From: Acidovorax radicis
Lineage (GTDB): Bacteria > Pseudomonadota > Gammaproteobacteria > Burkholderiales > Burkholderiaceae_C
Direction: 5' to 3'
Length of the DNA stretch: 64,000 bases
Assembly: GCF_020510705.1 (NCBI RefSeq)
Contig: NZ_CP075184.1
Coordinates: 3,100,001-3,164,000, forward strand
The notes below the pieces were generated by a model that was not told the DNA's origin, searched no databases, and was given only the letters and a program-made list of their open reading frames with translations. Positions 36,347 to 44,823 of the stretch are shown in pieces. The stretch's first letter is position 1; each line of letters starts with the position of its first letter. A program made the position numbers and the translations under genes.

Positions 36347-38896
36347 ATGCCAACTACCGACTCCCCCACCGGCCTCGACCCGGCCCTGGCCGCCCAACGC
36401 CTGCGTGAAGAAGGCCCCAACGAGCTGGGTATCAGCCAGCGCCGCACGCTGCGCGACATGGCCTGGGACGTGGTCACCGAGCCCATGTTCCTGCTCCTGC
36501 TGGGTGCAGGTGCCATTTACCTCGCCATGGGCGACGCGCACGAGGCAATGATCCTGCTGGGCTTCGTGGTCATCATCATGGCGATCACGGTGCTGCAGGA
36601 GCGCCGCACCGACAACGCGCTGAACGCCTTGCGCGACCTCTCCAGCCCCCGTGCGCTGGCACTGCGGGGCGGCACCATGGTGCGCATTGCGGGCCGCGAT
36701 GTGGTCCGCGAAGACCTGCTGATGATTGCCGAGGGCGACCGCATACCGGCCGACGGCACGCTGCTGCAGGCGCACGAACTGGCCACCAACGAGTCGATGC
36801 TGACGGGTGAATCCGAACCCGTGGCCAAGCAGATGACCGACAAGGTGTTCGCCGGTACGCTGGTGGTCAGCGGCCAGGGCCAGTTGCTGGTGGCGGCCGT
36901 GGGGCGCCACACCGAGCTGGGGCGCATCGGCCAATCGCTGGACACCATCGCGCTCCAGGCATCGCCGCTGCGTGAAGAAATGGCGCGGCTCACCCACCGG
37001 CTGGTGCTCATCGGCCTGTCGCTGTGCGCGCTGCTGGTGGCCTTGTTATGGGCCCTGCGCGGCGACGGGTTGCAGGCCGTGCTGGCGGGCATCACGCTGG
37101 CCATGGGGGTTCTGCCCCAAGAGCTGCCGGTGATCATGATCGTCTTTCTGGCCCTGGCCGCGCGGCGCCTGGCAGCGCAGCAGGTGCTAACCCGGCGGCT
37201 CAACGCCATCGAGACGCTGGGTCAGACCACCGTGCTGTGCGTGGACAAGACGGGCACCTTGACGCAAAACCGCATGGCGGTGGCGGCACTGTGCATCGCT
37301 GGCGAGGAACTGGACGTGCGGGACCTGCCCGCAAAAGTAGCCAAAACAGGCGGCACGGCGCTGCCAGAGTCCTTCCACGAGCTACTCGAATACGCCGTGC
37401 TGGCCAGCGAGATCGAACCACACGACCCCATGGAGCAGGCCTTTCACCGCATGGCGGCGGACCACCTGGTGGGCACCGACCACCTGCACCCCGCATGGTC
37501 GCTGGCGCGCGAATACGAGCTGTCTCCCCAGCTGCTGGCCATGAGCCACCTGTGGCGCGACGGCACCTCTGCGCACGACACCGTGGCCACCAAAGGCGCG
37601 CCCGAAGCCGTGGCTGACCTGTGTCACCTGCCCGAGGCCGAACGCGCCGCCGTGAGTGCCCAGGCGGCCCGCCTCGCCGACCGGGGTCTGCGCGTGCTCG
37701 GGGTGGCAAAGGCCCGGCACCGCGCACAAGACACCTGGCCTGACATCCAGCACGACTTTGAACTTGAATGGCTGGGCCTGGTAGCCCTGGCCGACCCGCT
37801 GCGCCCTGAGGTGCCCCAGGCCATTGCGCAATGCCGCCAGGCGGGCATCCGCGTGGTGATGATCACCGGCGACCACCCGCGCACCGCCCGCGCCATTGCG
37901 GCCCAGGCCGGCATCGCGCACGACAGCGTGGTCACTGGCGATGAATTGGCGGGTCTGCCCCCCGAGGTGCTGGCCGACAAGGTCCGGCAGGTCAGCGTAT
38001 TTGCCCGTATCAAGCCGCACCAGAAACTGGCGCTGGTCGAGGCCCTCAAGGCCCAGGGCGAGGTGGTGGCCATGACGGGCGACGGCGTGAACGACGCCCC
38101 CGCCCTCAAGGCCGCCCACATCGGCATCGCCATGGGGCAGCGCGGCACCGACGTGGCCCGCGAAGCGGCGGCGCTGGTATTGCTGCACGACGATTTTGCG
38201 GCCATCGTGCAGGCCATCCACCGGGGGCGGCAGACCTTTGCCAACCTGCGCCAGGCCATGGTCTACACGCTGGCTGTGCACATCCCCATCGTGGGCCTGG
38301 CGGTGATGCCAGTGCTGTTCGGGCTGCCACTCGTACTGGCGCCCTTGCACATCGCGTTTCTGGAGCTGGTCATCGACCCGGCCTGCTCCATCGTCTTCGA
38401 GGCAGAGGAAGGCGCCCGCAACCTCATGGACCAGCCTCCACGCAAGATGGATGAGCCACTGCTCTCGCGCCGCCACATCCTCCTGAGCCTGGTGCAGGGC
38501 AGCGCGGTCACCATCGCCGTTGTAGGCCTGTATGCCTGGCTGTTGGGCAACGCCGCGCACGCGGGTGTTGCCAGCACTGCAGCCTTTGTGGTGCTGGTGA
38601 CTGCCAACGCAGCACTCATACTGCCCAGCCGCAGCAACCAAACGCGCTGGCGCAGCCTGGGGACGGGCCTCACTCCCGTCAGCCTGTGGGTGCTGGGCGG
38701 AACGCTAGCCGCGTTGACAGCCATCACCACCGTACCGTGGCTGGCAGAACCGTTCAAATTTTCGCCCCTGTCACCCATGCAATGGCTTGCGGCGTCGGCC
38801 GCCGGGCTGGCCCTGATGGTGGTATTTATGGCAAACCAGCGGTGGTTCGTGACACTGCAGCGCCAGCGCAAACATATTGATATGGCACGCCATTGA
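36347..38896 (+). CDS. Cation-translocating P-type ATPase (P2-like)
   Basis: An 849-residue membrane pump. The phosphorylation site is CVDKTGTLTQNRM, the actuator motif is ESMLTGESEPVAKQ (TGES), and the hinge is MTGDGVNDAPALK. The TM4 ion-site motif is LPQELP in place of the PEGLP of calcium pumps, so the ion cannot be stated with confidence. No N-terminal heavy-metal-binding domain is present. The ATG at 36347 gives MPTTDSPTGLDPALAAQRL, the usual cation-ATPase N-terminal pattern. It is probably a separate unit from the cytochromes. Confidence 0.92.
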   Translation: MPTTDSPTGLDPALAAQRLREEGPNELGISQRRTLRDMAWDVVTEPMFLLLLGAGAIYLAMGDAHEAMILLGFVVIIMAITVLQERRTDNALNALRDLSSPRALALRGGTMVRIAGRDVVREDLLMIAEGDRIPADGTLLQAHELATNESMLTGESEPVAKQMTDKVFAGTLVVSGQGQLLVAAVGRHTELGRIGQSLDTIALQASPLREEMARLTHRLVLIGLSLCALLVALLWALRGDGLQAVLAGITLAMGVLPQELPVIMIVFLALAARRLAAQQVLTRRLNAIETLGQTTVLCVDKTGTLTQNRMAVAALCIAGEELDVRDLPAKVAKTGGTALPESFHELLEYAVLASEIEPHDPMEQAFHRMAADHLVGTDHLHPAWSLAREYELSPQLLAMSHLWRDGTSAHDTVATKGAPEAVADLCHLPEAERAAVSAQAARLADRGLRVLGVAKARHRAQDTWPDIQHDFELEWLGLVALADPLRPEVPQAIAQCRQAGIRVVMITGDHPRTARAIAAQAGIAHDSVVTGDELAGLPPEVLADKVRQVSVFARIKPHQKLALVEALKAQGEVVAMTGDGVNDAPALKAAHIGIAMGQRGTDVAREAAALVLLHDDFAAIVQAIHRGRQTFANLRQAMVYTLAVHIPIVGLAVMPVLFGLPLVLAPLHIAFLELVIDPACSIVFEAEEGARNLMDQPPRKMDEPLLSRRHILLSLVQGSAVTIAVVGLYAWLLGNAAHAGVASTAAFVVLVTANAALILPSRSNQTRWRSLGTGLTPVSLWVLGGTLAALTAITTVPWLAEPFKFSPLSPMQWLAASAAGLALMVVFMANQRWFVTLQRQRKHIDMARH

Positions 38897-38910
38897 GGCA
38901 CCAGCTGGCT

Positions 38911-38994
38911 GATGCTGGCGATCTCGCACCAGACCGCCGAACATATCCTCAAGGACCTGGAATCGCTCCACCTGGTGCGCATGCAGCACCGCTG
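38911..38994 (+). pseudogene. Possible remnant of a Crp/Fnr-type helix-turn-helix
   Basis: A 27-codon open stretch with SHQTAEHILKDLESLHLVRM before a stop. The spacing resembles the recognition helix and wing of Crp-family regulators (S.QTV...LK.LE..GLVR). No upstream part of such a gene remains. This is a weak call based on resemblance only. Confidence 0.3.
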
Positions 38995-39043
38995 AGATGG
39001 GGACTCTGCACCAGGCCGCCCTGCGCGCCAATCGTTATTGGTT

Positions 39044-39100
39044 CACTATCAAATATGTAGCTATTAGCGCTCTATCTACGAGCGCCATAGGCATTTTTAA
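39044..39100. repeat. Dispersed AGCGC repeat upstream of the aldehyde dehydrogenase
   Basis: ACTATCAAATATGTAGCTAT, then TAGCGCTCTATCTACGAGCG and CCATAGGC. It is close to the expected promoter region. Confidence 0.72.
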
Positions 39101-39136
39101 TTCAAATACTAAGCACACATTCCATTTCCGGGCAAA

Positions 39137-40579
39137 ATGACGGCCATGCAACTGAACTTCATCGCCAACGCCTCGGTTCCGTCCGCCTCGGGCCGCACGA
39201 TCGCCATGATCGACCCGTCCGACGGCCAGCCCTTCGACGAGATCCAGCGCAGCAACGCCGACGACATCGACGCGGCGGTGCATGCAGCACGCCAGTGCTA
39301 CAACGCGGTGTGGCAAAAGCTGGCCCCGGTGGAGCGCGGCCGGCTGCTGCAAAAGCTCTCCGCCAAGATCCTGGAGCATGCCGACGAGCTGACGGCGCTG
39401 GAGCAGCGCGACTGTGGCAAGCCCACCAAGCAGGCGCGCGCTGATGCGATGGCGCTGGCGCGCTATTTCGAGTTCTACGCCGGTGCGTGCGACAAGTTCC
39501 ACGGCGAGACCATCCCCTACCCCGACGGCTACAGCGTGCTGACCTGGCGCGAGCCCCATGGCGTCACGGGCCACGTCATCCCCTGGAACTACCCCATGCA
39601 GATCTTTGGCCGCAGCGTGGGCGGCGCGCTGGCGGCGGGCAATGTGTGCGTGGTCAAGCCTGCCGAAGACGCCTGCCTCTCACTGATCCGCGTGGCGCAG
39701 CTGGCGGCCGAGGTGGGCTTTCCGGCAGGTGCGCTCAACATCGTCACCGGCTACGGCCATGAAGTGGGCGACGCGCTGGCGCGCCACCCCGGCATCGACC
39801 ACATCAGCTTCACCGGCAGCCCCAAGATCGGCACGCTGATCCAGCAGGTAGCTGCCGAGCGCCACTGCCCCGTGACGCTGGAGTTGGGCGGCAAAAGCCC
39901 GCAAATCATCTTTGCGGACGCCGACCTGGATGCCGCCATCCCCGTGGTCATCAACGCCATCGTGCAGAACGCCGGGCAGACCTGCTCGGCCGGCTCGCGC
40001 GTGCTGATCGACTCGCTGATTTATGAACCGCTGCTGGAGCGCCTGGGCAAAGCGTTTGAAAAGCTGCGCGTGGGCCCCGCTGCCATGGACCTGGATGTGG
40101 GCCCGCTGATCCGCCAGACGCAGCAGCAGCGCGTGTGGGACTTTTTGTCGGACGCGCAGGTCGCAGGCATCCCCATGGTAGCCCAAGGCGTGGTGGTGGA
40201 CGAAGCCCCCGAAGGCGGCTACTACCAGGCCCCCACCTTGCTGCGCGACGTGCCGGTGAACCACCGCCTGGCTCAGGAAGAAGTGTTTGGGCCCGTGCTT
40301 AGCGCCATGGCCTTTCAGGACGAGGACCACGCGGTGGAGCTGGCCAACGCCACGCAATTCGGCCTGGTGGCCGGCATCTGGACGCGCGATGGCGCCCGCC
40401 AGTTCCGCATGGCCAAACGCGTGCACAGCGGGCAGGTGTTCATCAACAACTACGGCGCGGCGGGTGGTGTGGAACTGCCGTTTGGCGGCGTCAAGTCCAG
40501 CGGCTACGGGCGCGAGAAGGGCTTTGAGGCGCTGTACGGCTTCACGACCCTGAAGACGGTCGCCATCAAATACGGTTGA
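39137..40579 (+). CDS. NAD(P)-dependent aldehyde dehydrogenase
   Basis: A 480-residue enzyme of the aldehyde dehydrogenase superfamily. The cofactor site includes VIPWNYPMQIF, the catalytic Glu is in LELGGKSPQI, and the catalytic Cys is in NAGQTCSAGSRVLI. The C-terminal motif LPFGGVKSSGYGREKG is complete. It is closest in style to betaine- or gamma-aminobutyraldehyde-type enzymes but the substrate is not evident. The start may be 39137 or the second ATG at 39146 (MQLNFIANA). It is followed by DUF2889 and SDR genes on the same strand. Confidence 0.93.
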   Translation: MTAMQLNFIANASVPSASGRTIAMIDPSDGQPFDEIQRSNADDIDAAVHAARQCYNAVWQKLAPVERGRLLQKLSAKILEHADELTALEQRDCGKPTKQARADAMALARYFEFYAGACDKFHGETIPYPDGYSVLTWREPHGVTGHVIPWNYPMQIFGRSVGGALAAGNVCVVKPAEDACLSLIRVAQLAAEVGFPAGALNIVTGYGHEVGDALARHPGIDHISFTGSPKIGTLIQQVAAERHCPVTLELGGKSPQIIFADADLDAAIPVVINAIVQNAGQTCSAGSRVLIDSLIYEPLLERLGKAFEKLRVGPAAMDLDVGPLIRQTQQQRVWDFLSDAQVAGIPMVAQGVVVDEAPEGGYYQAPTLLRDVPVNHRLAQEEVFGPVLSAMAFQDEDHAVELANATQFGLVAGIWTRDGARQFRMAKRVHSGQVFINNYGAAGGVELPFGGVKSSGYGREKGFEALYGFTTLKTVAIKYG

Positions 40580-40687
40580 TGGCGCAGCAGCCGCGCCTGT
40601 CACATGCCACCTGTCACGCCCGTGCGCGACAGCGCGGTGGTGCACCGCTAATCTTTGCTCCTTCTGTACGACGATTTTGATTTCTCC

Positions 40688-41278
40688 ATGCCCCTGAGCC
40701 CCCCCGCACCCCGCACCCTCAAGCACGTCCGCCGGGTGAACTACCAGGGCTTTGAACGCGACGATGGCCTGTGGGACATCGAAGGCGAGCTGCACGACAG
40801 CAAGGCCTACGACGCGCCCTCGCACCGCGACACGGCCCGCACGCGCCGGGCGGGCGAGCCCATCCACCACATGTGGCTGCGCGTCACGGTCAACCGCCAA
40901 CTGGTGGTACAGGCCATTGACGTGGCCATGGATTCTCATCCGCTCAAGGGCTGCACCGAGGCCCAGGCCGCACTGCAGCTGATGGTGGGCTGCAGCATGG
41001 CGCGCGGCTGGCGCCAGGCCATCCAGAAGCATCTGGGCGGCGTGGCCAGCTGCACCCACCTGCGCGAGCTGCTGTTCAACCTGGCCACAGCGGCTTTCCA
41101 GTCAGTCCCTGCGGTGTTTTCGTCCGCAAACCCGGATGAGCCGCCGCGCCATCTGGGTCAGTGCACGGGGTGGGACTTCAACGGCCAAGGCGTGAAAGAG
41201 TTTTTCCCCCAGTTCTACGGCCGTGCGCCACAAGCCGCCAAGGTTGCGGAGCAAGCCGCAGCCACAAAAATTGAGTGA
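40688..41278 (+). CDS. DUF2889 domain-containing protein
   Basis: A 196-residue soluble protein of unknown function. The DUF2889 core is visible in VRRVNYQGFERDDGLWDIEG, MWLRVTVNRQLVVQAIDVAM, CTHLRELLFNLATAAFQ and the central GCSMARGWRQAIQ. It lies between an aldehyde dehydrogenase and an SDR gene, all on the plus strand with small gaps, so a role in the same catabolic pathway is likely but not identified. The ATG at 40688 (MPLSPPAPRTLK) is used over one 11 codons upstream. Confidence 0.85.
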   Translation: MPLSPPAPRTLKHVRRVNYQGFERDDGLWDIEGELHDSKAYDAPSHRDTARTRRAGEPIHHMWLRVTVNRQLVVQAIDVAMDSHPLKGCTEAQAALQLMVGCSMARGWRQAIQKHLGGVASCTHLRELLFNLATAAFQSVPAVFSSANPDEPPRHLGQCTGWDFNGQGVKEFFPQFYGRAPQAAKVAEQAAATKIE

Positions 41279-41285
41279 AATATGC

Positions 41286-41327
41286 CGCTAGCGCTTTATT
41301 CATAAGCACTAGCAGCTATCAAATTTG
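41286..41327. repeat. Dispersed AGCGC repeat between the DUF2889 and SDR genes
   Basis: A well-preserved copy: CTAGCGCTTTATTCATAAGC followed by ACTAGCAGCTATCAAATTTG. Confidence 0.85.
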
Positions 41328-41348
41328 AATCAATCACCGGAGACATTC

Positions 41349-42110
41349 ATGCGTGCACAGAACAAATCCATCATCGTCACTGGCGCTGGCAACGGCATTG
41401 GCGAAGGCATTGCCAAACGCCTGGCCGCTGAGGGCGGCAAGGTCATCGTCAACGACATCAACGAGGCCGGTGGCCAGCGTGTGGTGGCCGAGATCACGGC
41501 AGCCGGCGGCACAGCCGCCTTCTTCAAGGCCGACGTGACGAAGTCCGCCGAGGTCAAGGCCCTGGTCGATGAAGCCGTGCGCCTGTACGGCCAGCTCGAC
41601 GTGGTGGTGAACAACGCGGGCTGGACACACCGCAACCGCCCGATGCTGGAAGTGAGCGAGGACGAATTCGACAAGGTCTATGCCATCAACATGAAGAGCA
41701 TCTACCTGTCGGCCATCCACGCCGTGCCCGCGCTGCGCAAGGCGGGTGGCGGCAGCATCATCAACATCGCGTCCACCGCCGGGCTGCGTCCCCGCCCGGG
41801 GCTGACCTGGTACAACGGCTCCAAGGGCGCCGTCATCATCACCAGCAAGTCCATGGCCGCCGAACTGGGCCCCGAAAATATCCGCGTGAACTGCATCAAC
41901 CCCGTGTTCAACCCCGACACGGGCCTGGCCGCCGAGTTTGCGGGTGGCCCGGTGGATGAAACGCGCCGCGCCAAGTTCCTGGCCACCATCCCGCTGGGCC
42001 GCTTCTCCACGGCACTCGACGTGGCCAACGCGGCGCTGTACCTCGCCAGCGACGAAGCTTCATTCATCAACGGCGTGTGCATTGAAGTGGACGGCGGCCG
42101 CTGCGTGTAA
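41349..42110 (+). CDS. Short-chain dehydrogenase/reductase
   Basis: A 253-residue classical SDR. The cofactor motif is TGAGNGIGEG, the structural NNAG is in VVVNNAGWTHRN, and the catalytic residues are Ser in IINIASTAGLRP and Tyr/Lys in TWYNGSKGAVI. The C-terminus FINGVCIEVDGGRCV is typical. An acidic residue (VNDINEAG) after the second strand suggests NAD(H). GGAG at 41339-41342 precedes the start. The substrate is unknown. Confidence 0.93.
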   Translation: MRAQNKSIIVTGAGNGIGEGIAKRLAAEGGKVIVNDINEAGGQRVVAEITAAGGTAAFFKADVTKSAEVKALVDEAVRLYGQLDVVVNNAGWTHRNRPMLEVSEDEFDKVYAINMKSIYLSAIHAVPALRKAGGGSIINIASTAGLRPRPGLTWYNGSKGAVIITSKSMAAELGPENIRVNCINPVFNPDTGLAAEFAGGPVDETRRAKFLATIPLGRFSTALDVANAALYLASDEASFINGVCIEVDGGRCV

Positions 42111-42365
42111 CCAGCCTCTACGATTCGCGAAAGCACGGATACCGTCACACGCGGCTGCACGGGTTAGTGAAGGGCACCCTCCCCGCTTGTGAGGTGACAT
42201 GGTCGATATCGCAGCCATCGTGCGATGGCTGTGTGGCGTGTTGAAGAAGTCGATCCGCGTCCATCCTGGTCACCAATACAGTGCGCCAGCCGGCACAACG
42301 CCCAGCGACACCAAGGCGTCTGCAGCCAAGGTCAGCACAGCCGCATGCCGCAGCGTGCCTTCAGA
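42111..42365. other. Gap between the SDR and thioredoxin genes
   Basis: About 255 bp between convergent genes. A short plus-strand reading frame from 42199 continues into the antisense of the thioredoxin gene and has no family features. I see no terminator, repeat or RNA in it. Confidence 0.4.
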
Positions 42366-42611
42366 TCAAGCAGCACCGGCAGCAACAAACCATTGCTCCA
42401 CCGTGTCACGGCTGGGCACGCCGCCAGCATGCACCACCTTGCCATCAATGACCACCCCTGGCGTGCTCATGATTCCGTAGCCCATGATGTCGCGCAGGTC
42501 TTCGACCTTTTGCAGCGTGATACTGACACCATGGCTTTTGGAAACCTGGTCGATCAGCGCTATCGTGTTCTTGCAATTGGCACAACCAGTGCCCAGTACC
42601 TTGATGTCCAT
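42366..42611 (-). CDS. Small thioredoxin-fold protein (redox-active disulfide type)
   Basis: An 81-residue protein with the active site GTGCANCKN (CxxC) near the start and the cis-Pro segment GIMSTPGVVIDGKVVHAG. The short length and single domain match the thioredoxin-3 / MTH895-like group. It follows a permease gene by 50 bp on the same strand; such pairs are common and the small thioredoxin may reduce or load the permease substrate. The exact role is unknown. Confidence 0.9.
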   Translation of the reverse strand: MDIKVLGTGCANCKNTIALIDQVSKSHGVSITLQKVEDLRDIMGYGIMSTPGVVIDGKVVHAGGVPSRDTVEQWFVAAGAA

Positions 42612-42661
42612 GGTGTCTTCACTCCTCAGAAATATGAATCGATTCAGCGGCGCGGCGTGCG

Positions 42662-43708
42662 TCACAACACCGTGTTAAACACATATCCCACCAGCAAAAT
42701 TCCGCTGGCCACCACCGCTACAAAGGTCGCGATCAAACGCACTTTCAGCACCTTGCGCAGGATGATCATCTCGGGCAACGACAAGGCAATCACGCTCATC
42801 ATGAAAGCCAGCACCGTGCCCAATGCAGCGCCCTTGGCCAGCAGCGCCTGAACGATAGGAATCACTCCCGCAGCATTGGTGTACATCGGCACGCCCATCA
42901 CCACCGCCAGCGGTACCGACCACCAGGCATCCTTGCCCATGAAGCTGGCCATGAAGTCCTCTGGTACATAACCATGGATGAGTGCGCCCAGCGCAATGCC
43001 CGCAAGGATGTACGGCCAGACCTTGCCCACAATGTCGCGCACGGCGTTGAAGCCACCCTGAACGCGGTCAGCCAGCGCCATGCCAGACGCTTCGAAGGCA
43101 GCCGATGTGCGGGGCATGTCGCGCACCCAGTCCTCCAGGTAGGCTTCCATCTTCAGGCGGCCTATGACCCAACCGGCAACAATGGCCACGCACAACCCCA
43201 GCCCCAGGTACAGCAAAGCCACCTTCCAGCCAAACAGGCCAAAAAGCAAGGTGAGCGCGACCTCGTTCACCATGGGCGCCGAGATCAGGAACGAGAACGT
43301 CACTCCCAGCGGCACCCCTGCCTGCACGAATCCAATAAAGAGCGGAACCGCAGAGCAGGAACAAAACGGCGTGACCACCCCCAGGCTGGCGGCCATGACG
43401 TTGGCCACGCCCTCGGTACGGCCTGCCAGCAATGCGCGCGTGCGCTCCGGGGTGAAGTAGCTGTTGATCATCCCCATGACGAACACCACACCCGTCAGCA
43501 ACATCAACACCTTGGGGGTGTCGTAGAAGAAAAACTGCAATGCGCCGCCCAGGTGGCTGGCGCGATCCACCGGCAAAGAGGCCACCAACACTTCAGATGC
43601 CGGGATCAGCAACTGGTAGAGCGCGAGCCACGCCACCGCAGCCAGGGCCAAAAAGGCGCTCGGGCGGCGCAGTGGCCAAGGCTTAATGGGTGTAGACAGC
43701 TTGTTCAT
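42662..43708 (-). CDS. Permease of the ArsP/DUF318 family
   Basis: A 348-residue membrane protein with about 8-10 helices. The conserved cysteine motif is GVVTPFCSCSAVPLFIGF, followed by SFLISAPMVNEVAL, and a second repeat contains VVMGVPMYTNAAGVIPIVQAL. The family (PF03773) includes ArsP, which exports organoarsenicals, and other predicted metalloid or sulfur-oxyanion permeases. The second half lacks the Cys motif. It lies 48 bp after sigZ-like and 50 bp before a small thioredoxin, one likely operon. Confidence 0.88.
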   Translation of the reverse strand: MNKLSTPIKPWPLRRPSAFLALAAVAWLALYQLLIPASEVLVASLPVDRASHLGGALQFFFYDTPKVLMLLTGVVFVMGMINSYFTPERTRALLAGRTEGVANVMAASLGVVTPFCSCSAVPLFIGFVQAGVPLGVTFSFLISAPMVNEVALTLLFGLFGWKVALLYLGLGLCVAIVAGWVIGRLKMEAYLEDWVRDMPRTSAAFEASGMALADRVQGGFNAVRDIVGKVWPYILAGIALGALIHGYVPEDFMASFMGKDAWWSVPLAVVMGVPMYTNAAGVIPIVQALLAKGAALGTVLAFMMSVIALSLPEMIILRKVLKVRLIATFVAVVASGILLVGYVFNTVL

Positions 43709-43756
43709 ACCAGTGAAGACGGAACACGCGCCGAAAAGACGCACAAACTATCACCA

Positions 43757-44290
43757 CTATTTGGCGGGATTCCTGGGTACGAAATCTTCGACATGCCCGC
43801 GCGCATCGAGGGTCACCTGGCAGGCCTGGGTCATCCGCGCCTTCAGGCGCTGCCGCGCACGCTGCACCCTGGACTTGGCGGCGCTCAGCCCCAACCCGGC
43901 CTTTTCCGCAAAGTCCGCCTGGCTCATTCCCTGCAAATCGCAGAGGACGATGGCTTCGCGGTCTTCGGGCTGGAGTTCGGAAAGCACACGTGGAAGGCAC
44001 GCGGTGAGGCTGTCCACGCTGTCGAATTCCTCGTCGAAAGCCACCAGATCGTCGGGGAGCTCCACCATGGTGCGCGCAACCCGCAGACGATCGGCCAGCA
44101 TGTTGCGCGCCACCTCAAACAGCCAGGCACGCGCGTTGTGCACCGAGCAAAACCGCTCGCCCTGGCGCAATGCCCGCAGAAACAGATCCTGCATCAGATC
44201 ATCGACTTCGGCGGAGTCACTCATCCGGTGGCGCGCCCAATGGCGCAGTTCGGGCCCATGTGCGGCCCACGCCCTGTTGATGCAGTTCAT
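43757..44290 (-). CDS. sigZ: ECF sigma factor, SigZ type
   Basis: A 177-residue sigma factor. Region 2 has DDLMQDLFLRALRQGERF and NARAWLFEVARNMLADRLR; region 4 has LQPEDREAIVLCDLQGMSQ and AEKAGLGLSAAKSRVQRARQ. After region 4 is a tail with CQVTLDARGHVEDFVPRN, which is typical of SigZ, where a Cys-containing tail is present in place of an anti-sigma gene. The ATG at 44290 (MNCINRAWAAHG) is used. It leads an operon with the ArsP-like permease and the small thioredoxin. The symbol is by family resemblance. Confidence 0.82.
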   Translation of the reverse strand: MNCINRAWAAHGPELRHWARHRMSDSAEVDDLMQDLFLRALRQGERFCSVHNARAWLFEVARNMLADRLRVARTMVELPDDLVAFDEEFDSVDSLTACLPRVLSELQPEDREAIVLCDLQGMSQADFAEKAGLGLSAAKSRVQRARQRLKARMTQACQVTLDARGHVEDFVPRNPAK

Positions 44291-44723
44291 ACGAATCCCC
44301 TCCTGACGCCGCGAGTTGTCCTGCACCCGCTACACCGCTGCACTTGCCGCCACAGCCTCCATGCAGGACTGGTGTGTGCCCGCAGCCTTCCAGCCCAGGC
44401 CCTGAACAGGTGCTGAGCCTCGTATCTTATGGCTGTGAAAGGGCCTCGCGCCCGCTCAATCCCAAAGATGGGTCTACAGCACCGCCATCCGAAACACGGG
44501 CCAGCCCCCGGCGAATGCGCCAAACGGCCGCTGCTAAGAACGTGTTCTTAAATATTCCAGCCCCAGGATTTCGAACCGTTCAGCCGGAGCACCTTGATGC
44601 TGTGCCGCTTTTTGACGAGGTGCAGCGAAACAGCTGCAGAACATACGCAGGCAGGAGTAAGAAAACACGGCACCACGGCACATGCGCGCTTGCACACCCC
44701 CACCCCGCGAACGGATTTCCCCC
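44291..44723. other. 433-bp gap upstream of sigZ
   Basis: No gene, repeat or terminator could be recognised. Short reading frames on both strands lack conserved features. AACGTGTTCTTAAATATTCC near 44538 is an AT-rich patch that might hold a promoter. Confidence 0.35.
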
Positions 44724-44790
44724 ATGCCAGACCGGGTGATCCCGCTGGTCCATGAGTGCCTGGCCTTGCAGGCAGCCCCGTACCCTTTTT
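44724..44790 (+). pseudogene. Remnant of a moaA 5' end
   Basis: The translation MPDRVIPLVHECLALQAAP matches the N-terminus of the intact moaA at 45856 ([19 protein letters not shown]) in register. After about 20 codons the similarity ends and the frame runs antisense into the sensor gene. It looks like a duplicated or rearranged moaA start. Confidence 0.55.
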
Positions 44791-44823
44791 TTGGCGCTCC
44801 CAGCCTCTCCGTTTCTCAACTTC

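Noticed and set aside
37382..38641. A 419-codon frame opposite the P-type ATPase
   Set aside because: His/Gly/Arg-rich antisense shadow with no conserved domain.
42199..42480. A 93-codon plus-strand frame ahead of the thioredoxin gene
   Set aside because: Its second half is antisense to the thioredoxin gene and the first half has no conserved features.
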